Part shown: in pieces, positions 1 through 6,728 of the stretch | How the letters are laid out: every line of letters starts with the position of its first letter | Position numbering within the stretch: position 1 is the stretch's first letter | NCBI GenBank assembly: GCA_009784095.1 | Contig: WRDL01000026.1 | Location: 1 to 14,258, forward strand | DNA length: 14,258 bases | Reading direction: 5' to 3' | Origin: Coriobacteriia bacterium | GTDB taxonomy: Bacteria > Actinomycetota > Coriobacteriia > WRKU01 | Program-made: the position numbers and the translations under genes | The notes under the pieces: model-generated | The model's database searches: none | What the model saw: only the letters and a program-made list of their open reading frames with translations | Told to the model about the DNA's origin: nothing

Positions 1-976
1 CGTAAAGTCCGACGTGTCCTCCACCGCTGGTGATGACCAGGTCACCCGGTTGCAGGTCACCGTAGGCGACGTATGAACCGTACTCCATCATGCCGTAGGT
101 AGTACGGGGCAGATAAACTCCCAGTTGAGCATAGCAATACTGCACAAGACCTGAGCAATCGAACCCGGCCGGGCTCGAACCACCCCACACATAGGGGACC
201 CCGATATAGAGTGCGGCAATATCGAGGACGTTGGAGTACATTCCCGGAGGAGGTGGCGCATAGTCGCCACCACCGCCGCCGCCGTCTTGCGGAGCGTAAT
301 AGACCGGTCCGGCAGCGGCAGCGGCACGCGCTTGTTCGGCTGCGGCCGCGGCTGCGGCCTCTTCCTCGGCGCGCAGCTGCGCGATCTCGTCCTCGAGACC
401 GGCAACGACCGCTTGCTGTTGAGCGAGTGCAGCTTCGATATCGGCTCTCCTTGCCGCCATCTCCTGCTCTTTTTCAGCGGCGATCTGCTCTTGCTCACTT
501 AAGATGCTCTTGAGCTGGACCTGCTCGGCTTTAAGCGTGGTGAGCTCCATGATATTGAGCGCGTTCTGCTCGTTGATGGTGGTCAGGATATCCCATGTCG
601 TCGCGAATTCTTGGAACGTGTTCGCGCCGAACAGGACCTGCACGAAGGCGAATGGTCCTTGGCGATACATATCGACCGCGCGCTGATTAAGATGCTCTTG
701 CACCTCGCCGAGACGACCGGTCGTCTTAACGAGCTGTTCTTGTGCTTCATGGTGTTTGGCGACCGCGGCGTCATGTTCTTCTGCCGCCCCATTGTATTGA
801 TCGACGATCAGACCGAACTCGGCACCGAGCTCTTCGACTCTCTTCTTGGCGGCTTTTGCCTCATCGAGCTTACTTTGCGGCACCGCGAACGCATTCAACG
901 GTAACGCGAGAAAAAAGCTGGCCACAAGCGCCAACGAACAAACCCACAGAAGTGGTCTTTTGATCCGATAATTCAT
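1..976 (-). CDS. Secreted coiled-coil NlpC/P60 peptidoglycan endopeptidase (C-terminus cut by window edge)
   Basis: Read from ATG at 974-976, the minus strand is open to base 1, giving 325 residues without a stop. Residues 1-31 form a signal peptide (basic MNYRIKRP, hydrophobic core, ending near AFA). Residues about 32-215 are charged, heptad-like and rich in E, Q and A, so probably coiled coil. An Ala/Glu-rich stretch (204-222) and a Gly6 plus Pro4 linker (232-245) lead to an NlpC/P60 domain from about 246. Visible there are the YVWGG element, catalytic Cys274 in FDCSGLVQ, and catalytic His321 in GGHVGLY; the third catalytic residue and the end lie outside. The layout matches RipA/PcsB-type hydrolases, which cut peptide stems of peptidoglycan, often at division sites, with the coiled coil controlling activity. 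The gene stands alone with its own promoter. Domain assignment is firm; the exact cellular role is inferred. Confidence 0.92.
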   Translation of the reverse strand, partial: MNYRIKRPLLWVCSLALVASFFLALPLNAFAVPQSKLDEAKAAKKRVEELGAEFGLIVDQYNGAAEEHDAAVAKHHEAQEQLVKTTGRLGEVQEHLNQRAVDMYRQGPFAFVQVLFGANTFQEFATTWDILTTINEQNALNIMELTTLKAEQVQLKSILSEQEQIAAEKEQEMAARRADIEAALAQQQAVVAGLEDEIAQLRAEEEAAAAAAAEQARAAAAAGPVYYAPQDGGGGGGDYAPPPPGMYSNVLDIAALYIGVPYVWGGSSPAGFDCSGLVQYCYAQLGVYLPRTTYGMMEYGSYVAYGDLQPGDLVITSGGGHVGLY

Positions 977-983
977 CTAATCC

Positions 984-1012
984 ATTCTAGCAAGGTCGCT
1001 GACAATACTCAA
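984..1012 (-). promoter_or_regulatory. Sigma70-type promoter of the NlpC/P60 gene, probably leaderless
   Basis: On the minus strand a -35 box TTGAGT (1007-1012) and a -10 box TAGAAT (984-989) are separated by exactly 17 nt. The -10 ends only 7 nt before the ATG at 976, so transcription should start at or next to the start codon. No proper Shine-Dalgarno is present (only GGA in GGATTAG). The rest of the 160-bp intergenic stretch 977-1137 is AT-rich and I see no other gene or convincing terminator in it. Confidence 0.6.
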
Positions 1013-1137
1013 ATCGCACCTATCTCTGCACATAGTTTATGCGCATTCACGCAAAAAAGCAGTTCAATACTCATAAATCTACATAATCGTAGCGATAAAA
1101 TGGTGAATCGAGGCCAGATCGCTTCAGTTGATAGAAG

Positions 1138-2040
1138 TTAACCGAATACCGCACATAACGTGTCGAGGATGACCGCCGCGATGAACTGAAAGTGCAGTTT
1201 ATTGATCGTTTCGAGCGTCTCTTTCGGCATTACGATCGCGATCTCATGGAATCGATCCGGCTCACCTTTCGTCGCCTCTTGCCATGAGCTGATCAGTGTC
1301 GCGCGATGCGGGTCGTAGGGGATCTGAATGAGATCGTATTGAGCAGCGGAGTTCTCACCCACGATCACGATCTCGATCGAATCCTCACCGATCGGAGTTT
1401 GCCGACATTCGTCACACTGAGTGATGAGGGCAAGATCCGCGCTCGCCGAGGCGAGGTTGACGAGTCTACGAACGATCTGTTTGGTCGCCTTGTCGGTCGC
1501 GGTGAAGTACCATTGGTAGCTCATGAGCACCGGTTCACGATTCTGGGTCGTCGGTACCGCCTCGCTGTGCGCGTGCACATCGCGTTTATCCCAGATGTGC
1601 CTGAGCCCGTTGAGCGCCTCGTAGGTCTTGATCCCCACCGCGCCGTCCGGTGAGATCTCCATATTGGTCTGGAACTCGATGACCGCACGCTCGGTATGCG
1701 GACCGAAGATACCATCGATATCGGTACTGCTGAAACCGAGCGCTATGAGCGCGGTCTGCAGCGTCTTCACATCTTGACCGTGGAAGTGGGGCTTGCGTAG
1801 ATAGAGTGAACGGTCACCGAAGATGAAGGTCGAGTCGACAAGTGTGGACCAGGTGCGGCTGTCGACCTCACCGGTCATCGGCAGAGCGTATTCTTTTTGG
1901 AAGGCCACGACCGCCGATCGGGTCTCCTCGCGAAAATCACCGTCGACCCCGCTCTTCCCCAGATCGTAACCCAATTGCTTGAGGCGTCGCTGAATGTCCT
2001 CGACCCCTCGTCCACTATCGTGGATCTTTATCGGTATCAT
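1138..2040 (-). CDS. CwlM-like protein: two peptidoglycan-binding repeats plus unrecognised C-terminal domain
   Basis: A 300-residue protein without signal peptide or membrane segment. Residues about 9-68 and 85-146 are two PG_binding_1 repeats, each with the typical pattern of LQxxLxxLG, a D-G-x-F-G/x-x-T segment, and a closing AVxxFQ...G-x-x-x-x-T. This tandem order, the absent signal peptide and the spacer between the repeats resemble actinobacterial CwlM, a cytoplasmic amidase-like protein that regulates peptidoglycan precursor synthesis. The C-terminal part (about 170-300) has none of the zinc-binding His/Glu motifs of an amidase; it carries a CDEC pair near residues 208-211. It could be a degenerate amidase fold or an unrelated domain. 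The ATG overlaps the LysR stop by 4 nt (ATGA), so translation is probably coupled to the regulator. The repeat assignment is firm; the CwlM relation is inference. Confidence 0.8.
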   Translation of the reverse strand: MIPIKIHDSGRGVEDIQRRLKQLGYDLGKSGVDGDFREETRSAVVAFQKEYALPMTGEVDSRTWSTLVDSTFIFGDRSLYLRKPHFHGQDVKTLQTALIALGFSSTDIDGIFGPHTERAVIEFQTNMEISPDGAVGIKTYEALNGLRHIWDKRDVHAHSEAVPTTQNREPVLMSYQWYFTATDKATKQIVRRLVNLASASADLALITQCDECRQTPIGEDSIEIVIVGENSAAQYDLIQIPYDPHRATLISSWQEATKGEPDRFHEIAIVMPKETLETINKLHFQFIAAVILDTLCAVFG

Positions 2041-2930
2041 AGATGCATCCGTTCTGCGATGAACTCAAGGAATGCAGACACAGCGCGTGTCGGCGAGCGA
2101 TGCGGGGTCGCCAGATAGAGCGGACGCGTCAACGCTTCTCCTGCTAGATCGAGCTCGACGACCGTCCCCAGTCGCACCGCCTTTTCCGCGACAAGTCTGC
2201 TCATGATCGCGATGCCGAGACCAGCCTCGACCGCGCTGATGATCGCTTCGTCCGAACCCAGCGTCAGTACGATGTTGAGCTGTGCATTTAAAAGACCGGC
2301 ATCGCGTAACAGGTGCAGCGCCGCTCGGCGTGTGCCACTCATATCCGGTCGCATGATCCAGCGCTGATCGATCAAGTCATCGGATGAAAGCTCCTTGCGA
2401 GCAGCGAGCGGGTGGTCCGGTGACGCGATCACCACGAGTTCATCGATCACTATCTCGGTATAGTCGACCGGTACATCCTTGCTCAACGCACCCACCAACG
2501 CAAGATGAGCATCTCCACCGATGAGCGTATCGATCGCGCGCGTCGAATCACTGATGGCGAGATCGAGGTCGACCTGCGGATACCGACGTGCGAATTCACC
2601 CATGAGCCTTGGTACGACATAGGACCCAGGTATCGTGCTCGCCGCGATGCTCAGCGAGCCGTTGATCTCGCCGTCGAGTTCTTGCAGTGCTCGCTGCGCG
2701 CATCGGATCTGGTCGAGTATCTCGCGCGCATATGGCAAGAACAGCGCGCCGGCCTCGGTCAACTCGATATTGCGGTATTGGCGATCGAGTAACGTTTCGC
2801 CCAGCTCTTCTTCAAGAGTGCGTATCTGCGTGGTGACCGCCGGTTGCGTGATGGAAAGCGTGCGCGCGGTGCGTGAGAACGAACCCGAATCGACAACGGA
2901 GACGAATGCTTTGAGGTTGGTGCTGTTCAT
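2037..2930 (-). CDS. LysR-family transcriptional regulator
   Basis: A 297-residue LysR-type regulator of usual family length. Residues about 3-62 are the winged helix-turn-helix (FVSVVDSGSFSRTA, then ITQPAVTTQIRTLEEELG and a wing with LTEAG). Residues about 90-290 form the two-lobed periplasmic-binding-like effector domain, beginning near INGSLSIAAS. The N-terminus most resembles the CysB/CysL/CbbR branch. It starts 18 nt after the prenyl synthase stop, with GAAGG upstream of the ATG, and runs into the peptidoglycan-binding gene with a 4-nt overlap, so it is part of an operon rather than divergent from a target as is common for LysR genes. A distinct LysR group is known to accompany selenium metabolism genes, and the sel cluster about 2 kb away makes membership possible, but the sequence alone does not show the target. 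Confidence 0.9.
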   Translation of the reverse strand: MNSTNLKAFVSVVDSGSFSRTARTLSITQPAVTTQIRTLEEELGETLLDRQYRNIELTEAGALFLPYAREILDQIRCAQRALQELDGEINGSLSIAASTIPGSYVVPRLMGEFARRYPQVDLDLAISDSTRAIDTLIGGDAHLALVGALSKDVPVDYTEIVIDELVVIASPDHPLAARKELSSDDLIDQRWIMRPDMSGTRRAALHLLRDAGLLNAQLNIVLTLGSDEAIISAVEAGLGIAIMSRLVAEKAVRLGTVVELDLAGEALTRPLYLATPHRSPTRAVSAFLEFIAERMHL

Positions 2931-2948
2931 ACCGGCGCCTTCGCAGTT

Positions 2949-3953
2949 CTATCCTGCTCGGGCGATGAAGAAATCCGCCATGGACAACAAAAGATCTTTG
3001 GCCTTCGACGCGGTCAGCGCACCGTCAAGTTCGGTTTTTGCTTTCTCGACCAGTGCGTGCGCATAGTCGCTCGCGTAATCGAGGGAACCGGCGTCGCGCA
3101 TGATCGCGACCGCTTCTTCGAGAAGAACAGGATCGGTGGTTCGTAATTCCAATATCTCGAGGAGTCGACGCGCCGCAGGGGAGTGGGTCAGCGCGTGCAA
3201 CGCCATGAGCGTGCGTTTGCCCTCGGTAATATCGATGCGGAAGTCCTTGCTTTTATCGCTTCCGGTCAGGTTGATAAGGTCATCCTGTATCTGGAATGCA
3301 AGCCCTGCGGCCAGACCAAAGTCACGCAAGATCTCGATCGTGTCATCATCGGCCCCACCGATGATCGCACCGATCGCGAGGGGGACCGCCCCACTGTAAT
3401 GCGCGGTCTTGTGAGTCGCCATCGTCAAATAGTCATCGACGGTCAGATCGAAACGCCCGTCGCGAGCCCATCCGATATCGAGTGCCTGTCCTTCGATCGT
3501 GCGAGTGGTCATATCGATCAACTCTTTGAGGATACGCACCTTCATCTCGGGATCCAGTGATGGGTCATTGACGACCGAACCGGTCACCAACGAGAGCGCC
3601 AGATCACCTGCGTTGATCGCGATACCATCACCATGAAGGATATGCATGGCCGGTTTGCCACGGCGCGTGAGTGCCCCATCTTCGATATCGTCATGAATCA
3701 GTGCCGCGGTGTGAAAGTGCTCGACCGCCGCTGCGCTGCACTGCGCGCGTGCAGGGTCTCCACCGACCGCTTCACAAGCAAGTTGGCAGATGAGCGGACG
3801 GTGGCGCTTGCCCGAATTCGCTGAATAGGTCGCGAGCGGACCATAAAGGTATTCATGCATATCGACATGCTCACCGGGGATCTCGAAATACGTTCCCAGG
3901 TGTTCATCGACGCGTTTATGGTTCGTTTTCAAGTAGCGTTTGAAGCTTGCCAT
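2949..3953 (-). CDS. Polyprenyl diphosphate synthase (trans-isoprenyl, GGPP-synthase type)
   Basis: A 334-residue all-alpha prenyl transferase that condenses isopentenyl diphosphate with an allylic diphosphate; the cytosolic product (C15-C20 or longer) would feed quinones, carotenoids or lipid carriers. Visible motifs: GKRHRP (48-53, IPP-binding Lys/Arg), the first Asp-rich motif DDIED (88-92) followed by RRGKP (97-101), Lys182 in HKTA, QIQDD (221-225) and a second Asp-rich motif DDLIN (224-228) whose last Asp is replaced by Asn. A Lys-rich GSDKSKD loop and the TEGKRT segment follow as in the family. The small His/Phe residues before the first motif (HFHTAALI) suit a mid-length product, but chain length cannot be fixed from this. 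ATG 3953 is preceded by AAAGGAT. It leads an apparent operon with the LysR gene 18 nt downstream. Confidence 0.93.
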   Translation of the reverse strand: MASFKRYLKTNHKRVDEHLGTYFEIPGEHVDMHEYLYGPLATYSANSGKRHRPLICQLACEAVGGDPARAQCSAAAVEHFHTAALIHDDIEDGALTRRGKPAMHILHGDGIAINAGDLALSLVTGSVVNDPSLDPEMKVRILKELIDMTTRTIEGQALDIGWARDGRFDLTVDDYLTMATHKTAHYSGAVPLAIGAIIGGADDDTIEILRDFGLAAGLAFQIQDDLINLTGSDKSKDFRIDITEGKRTLMALHALTHSPAARRLLEILELRTTDPVLLEEAVAIMRDAGSLDYASDYAHALVEKAKTELDGALTASKAKDLLLSMADFFIARAG

Positions 3954-3974
3954 CGCCTATCCTTTCTGCTCAAT

Positions 3975-3983
3975 ATGGTAGCA
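3975..3983 (-). promoter_or_regulatory. Possible extended -10 promoter of the prenyl synthase gene
   Basis: The minus strand carries TGC-TACCAT, an extended -10 element, 21 nt before the ATG at 3953. No convincing -35 box is seen, which is common with extended -10 promoters. The leader contains the ribosome binding site AAAGGAT. The rest of the gap 3984-4064 holds no recognised element, although GCGGTATCA (4016-4030 region) echoes the core of the module upstream of selD and melA. Confidence 0.4.
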
Positions 3984-4064
3984 CACGAACGTTACTGAAT
4001 CCGCCTCGCGCGCAGATGTGATACCGCCCTTGAGCCGTTGGATGAAAGCGCATTCGGTCGATGG

Positions 4065-4523
4065 TTATCGGTAGGTCCGTATCGATGCATTAATACCGGT
4101 ACGATCGATCTCGTCGGTAAAGAACACGAAGGTCGCACTGTAGACGGTGGTCGACGCTTCGACCGATGTCATGATCGTGCCGATATCTCGCTGGCGGATC
4201 GAGAAACCTTCCCGCTGAAGCGCGGTGAGATATCCGTTGAGCACCACGTCGAATGGATCGTCGGTGGCAAGGGTCAGGTCGTATACATCAAAATCGGTCC
4301 GCATGACGTGATCGCTCGAGACCACGGTCGCGCCTTCCCATTTGGGGACCGCCTCGGGGTATCCTTCACTGAGCTCGCCGATCACGGTCGCACCGACCCG
4401 TGCCGTCTTAGGCAGATCGCTCGATCGATCGGTGACGGTGCCGCGGACTGCGAAGAATACCGCGAACGCGACTATCACGAGAACTGCGACCGCTATCATA
4501 CGGGTGACGATCTTCTTGTCCAT
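4065..4523 (-). CDS. Single-pass membrane-anchored protein of unknown function
   Basis: I do not recognise a family. With the start at ATG 4523 the product is 152 residues: a short basic N-terminus (MDKKIVTR), one hydrophobic helix at about residues 9-30, and an extracytoplasmic part of roughly 120 residues with alternating beta-like segments (TARVGATVIGEL, DFDVYDLTLATDD, SVEASTTVYSATFVFF). The pattern of a small domain with pairs of beta strands suggests a secreted alpha/beta fold, but this is only impression. The open frame extends upstream to 4664, but that extension runs through the tRNA-Sec gene and must be untranslated. ATG 4523 has AGGAGC-AGGAGC upstream, while the nearer alternative ATG 4550 has no ribosome binding site. 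It lies 62 nt after the tRNA-Sec 3' end and could be cotranscribed with it. Confidence 0.7.
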   Translation of the reverse strand: MDKKIVTRMIAVAVLVIVAFAVFFAVRGTVTDRSSDLPKTARVGATVIGELSEGYPEAVPKWEGATVVSSDHVMRTDFDVYDLTLATDDPFDVVLNGYLTALQREGFSIRQRDIGTIMTSVEASTTVYSATFVFFTDEIDRTGINASIRTYR

Positions 4524-4585
4524 CGGGACCGTGCTCCTGCTCCTTGGCATAACGTTTCGGTAGTGCTGGTACCAGATCGTATCTG

Positions 4586-4682
4586 TGGCGGAGCTGTGTG
4601 CGAATCGAACACACCCGAGAGACTCTTCATCCCTCACGACGGCTTTGAAGGCCGCGCTGCCCACCAGGACAGATCCAGCTCC
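4586..4682 (-). tRNA. selC: tRNA-Sec (anticodon UCA)
   Basis: The minus strand 4682-4586 folds as a 97-nt selenocysteine tRNA. The acceptor stem starts GGAGCTGG and ends ACAGCTCC, followed by discriminator G and an encoded CCA (4586-4588). It has 7 Watson-Crick pairs; the eighth position is a G-A mismatch. The D arm is the Sec-type 6-bp stem CTGTCC/GGGCAG with a 4-nt loop TGGT. The anticodon loop is CTTCAAA (4644-4650; anticodon TCA at 4646-4648) on a 5-bp stem. A long variable arm GAGGGA/TCTCTC with a 7-nt loop follows, then a 5-bp T stem with loop TTCGATT. The 8+5 acceptor/T layout and long D stem are diagnostic of bacterial tRNA-Sec and fit the adjacent selB, selA and selD. Confidence 0.97.
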
Positions 4683-4698
4683 GTTTTGCGTAGAGACT

Positions 4699-4704
4699 AT
4701 TGTA
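4699..4704 (-). promoter_or_regulatory. Putative -10 box of a tRNA-Sec promoter
   Basis: TACAAT on the minus strand lies 16 nt before the mature tRNA 5' end, which would leave a precursor leader of roughly 9-10 nt for RNase P. The -35 region is not recognisable as a consensus box. The tRNA may be transcribed from here as well as by read-through from selB. Confidence 0.45.
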
Positions 4705-4788
4705 ACGTAAAGCCTCGTGCGCGGTCGCGTACTCGAACGAGGTGCTCATTGCGTGATCAAGCACCACCACGCCGATCCGACACGCAAC

Positions 4789-4803
4789 GGGGAAGCGTTC
4801 CCC
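4789..4803 (-). terminator. Weak hairpin downstream of selB, possible attenuating site
   Basis: GGGGAA and TTCCCC form a 6-bp stem with a 3-nt loop 21 nt past the selB stop. There is no U tract on the 3' side in the minus direction (the T run lies before the hairpin), so it is not a standard intrinsic terminator. It may slow or partly stop transcription between selB and tRNA-Sec. No gene is seen in 4705-4824. Confidence 0.25.
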
Positions 4804-4824
4804 AGCAGAAAAAAGAGAGAAGTA

Positions 4825-6726
4825 TCAGCGTAAGAAACGCAAGTCACCCTCACGACGCGTCAAAGCGGCCCTGTCATAGTATTCAAGGAGCGGGATCGCG
4901 TATTTGCGACTCACACCGAGTACGTCTCGCAGTTGAGCGGCGCTCGCCCCTTCGGATTGCTCGCTCAGATAGTCTCGGATCAATTGCGCACCGCTCTCGA
5001 TCGCTTCTTTTGCGAAGTAGAGATCTCCCGCAAGACGGATCAACTCCCCGCTTTCCACGTGGGAGGCAAGGGCGCGACTGACCGTCTTGGCATCGGAGCC
5101 CAGACGTACGCTGAGATCGGCGAGCGAATCGGGCGAGAGCCCTCTTCCCGCGAGAATAGGAAGCGCGTTGCCTGCTATCTTTTGCTGCTCGAGTTGCGCG
5201 GTCTGAGGTGCTCGGTTGTGGCGCACCCTGCCGGCTTTGCCGGTGATCGTCTTCTGTTCTTCGAGTTGGGCGAAGAACGTATCGAACACCTCGGGATCGA
5301 GATAAGGTGCGGCCTGCTCGCGCAGTGTCGCGATCGACATATCGACCTCTTGAGGGTTGTCCTCATGGAACGCAAGAAGCACACGATCGATCGCATCGCG
5401 TACGCGTTGGGCTCCTTTGGTCGTAATGAACGAGGTCTCCTTCTCGATCTTGATCCGCTCGAAATCCGATTCGTTCAAGATCGCGGCGACCTTACTTCTG
5501 GCGACACCGAGTCGCTTCGCCAGAGCGACACTGGTATAGGGTAGATCGCTGATCTGCATAAGACCGTGGACTGCTTCGCGTAGGTCCCCCGCATGCAACG
5601 CGTCCAAAAGTGCGTGTTCCTCTTCGGAAAGACGCGTATGTTTGGTCGCCTGTGCATCAAGGATCTTCCCTCCCCCGATCGTGTAGGTCGGTGAGTAACT
5701 GCGGATGATGAATCGATCGCCATACTGCGCGGCGATCGGCTCTTCGAGTCGGATCTGAACGAACGCTTCGGTATGCGGGACCAGCGAAGCTTCATCGAAG
5801 AGCATGACGCGCCCGATCGTAGTGGTGGCGGCATGATGGACGTGTACGCGGGATCCCGACTTGAGGACTGCGGATCCATCATCGGGACCGAGGTAGGTGA
5901 GCGCCGCGTCGAAACGCCGTGTCATCATCAGTGTCCGCGGAGTCGCAACGGTGTCGCCGCGCTCGATCTCGACCGCGGTGATCGAGGCGAGATTGAGCGC
6001 CACACGCTGTCCCGCCATCGCGCTATCGGTATCGATACCATGGACCTGTATACCGCGGATACGTGCCTCTTTGGCGGAAGGGAGCAACTCAACGGTGTCG
6101 CCGACACGTGCCACACCGGACCATAAGGTACCGGTCACCACACAACCCGCGCCCTCGATCGTAAAGACCCGGTCGACCGGAAGCCTCACGATCTCGGTCG
6201 ACGCTTTGCGATCGATCGCGCTGACGCGTTGCTCGAGTGCCTCGACAAGTGCATCAAGTCCTGCGCCGGTCACGACCGAGGTCTCGATGATGGGAACCTC
6301 TTCGAATCCGTGTTGCTCGAGCAGCTCGGTGATATCGAGCGCGACCAGGTCGCGCCATTCGTCATCGACCAGGTCGCTCTTTGAAAGTGCGACCACCAGA
6401 TGCTCGACGCCCATCAACTGGAGGACGCGGATATGTTCGCGTGTCTGGATCATCACCCCGTCATCGGCCGCGACGACCAGGAGCGCGATGTCGAAACCGC
6501 TCGATCCCGCCACCATCTGACGGACGAATTTCTCGTGTCCGGGGACATCGACGACCCCGAGTATCGCTCCGTTAGGCAACGCCAGTTGCGCAAAGCCGAG
6601 CTCGATCGTGACCCCCCGACGCTTTTCCTCGGGAAGTCGATCGGGATCGACCCCTGTCAGTGCCCGGATCAGTGCTGACTTTCCGTGGTCAATATGGCCT
6701 GCTGTGCCAAGGATATACGAGATCAT
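4825..6726 (-). CDS. selB: Selenocysteine-specific translation elongation factor SelB
   Basis: A 633-residue GTPase that brings Sec-tRNA-Sec to UGA codons followed by a SECIS hairpin, replacing EF-Tu at those sites. The N-terminal G domain shows GTAGHIDHGKS (7-17), RRGVTIELGF with switch Thr40, DVPGHE (60-65) and SKSD (115-118, Ser in place of the usual Asn or Thr of the NKxD motif). Beta-barrel domains II and III follow to about 345. The C-terminal third (about 375-633) is the chain of winged helices that binds the SECIS RNA, seen as repeated short helices with YTSVALAKRLGVARSKV, LRDVLGVSRKYAIPLLEYYD and a final RREGDLR. Length is normal for bacterial SelB. The ATG lies 2 nt after the selA stop, so it is probably coupled to selA. 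tRNA-Sec follows on the same strand. Confidence 0.98.
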   Translation of the reverse strand: MISYILGTAGHIDHGKSALIRALTGVDPDRLPEEKRRGVTIELGFAQLALPNGAILGVVDVPGHEKFVRQMVAGSSGFDIALLVVAADDGVMIQTREHIRVLQLMGVEHLVVALSKSDLVDDEWRDLVALDITELLEQHGFEEVPIIETSVVTGAGLDALVEALEQRVSAIDRKASTEIVRLPVDRVFTIEGAGCVVTGTLWSGVARVGDTVELLPSAKEARIRGIQVHGIDTDSAMAGQRVALNLASITAVEIERGDTVATPRTLMMTRRFDAALTYLGPDDGSAVLKSGSRVHVHHAATTTIGRVMLFDEASLVPHTEAFVQIRLEEPIAAQYGDRFIIRSYSPTYTIGGGKILDAQATKHTRLSEEEHALLDALHAGDLREAVHGLMQISDLPYTSVALAKRLGVARSKVAAILNESDFERIKIEKETSFITTKGAQRVRDAIDRVLLAFHEDNPQEVDMSIATLREQAAPYLDPEVFDTFFAQLEEQKTITGKAGRVRHNRAPQTAQLEQQKIAGNALPILAGRGLSPDSLADLSVRLGSDAKTVSRALASHVESGELIRLAGDLYFAKEAIESGAQLIRDYLSEQSEGASAAQLRDVLGVSRKYAIPLLEYYDRAALTRREGDLRFLR

Positions 6727-6728
6727 GA

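Noticed and set aside
224..320. Simple-repeat locus (GGC/GCC runs) as a mobile or CRISPR-like array
   Set aside because: The runs encode the Gly/Pro/Ala linker of the NlpC/P60 protein in frame; no spacer-repeat structure exists here or elsewhere in the window.
1010..1137. Possible terminator or small RNA between the peptidoglycan-binding gene and the NlpC gene
   Set aside because: Only 4-6 bp stems with large loops (for example AGCGAT/ATCGCT) and no correctly placed T run.
4016..4030. Third copy of the selD/melA module (GCGGTATCA)
   Set aside because: Only nine bases match and the inverted repeat is missing; chance is likely.
4566..4585. Palindrome CTGGTACCAG overlapping hairpin CAGAT/ATCTG just past the tRNA-Sec CCA end
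   Set aside because: Short stems (5 bp) and no U tract; could aid 3' processing but not enough to call a terminator.
4038..5081. 347-codon plus-strand open frame
   Set aside because: It runs antisense through the unknown membrane gene, tRNA-Sec and the selB 3' end, has Arg/His-rich composition without any domain, and no ribosome binding site. It is a shadow of minus-strand genes.
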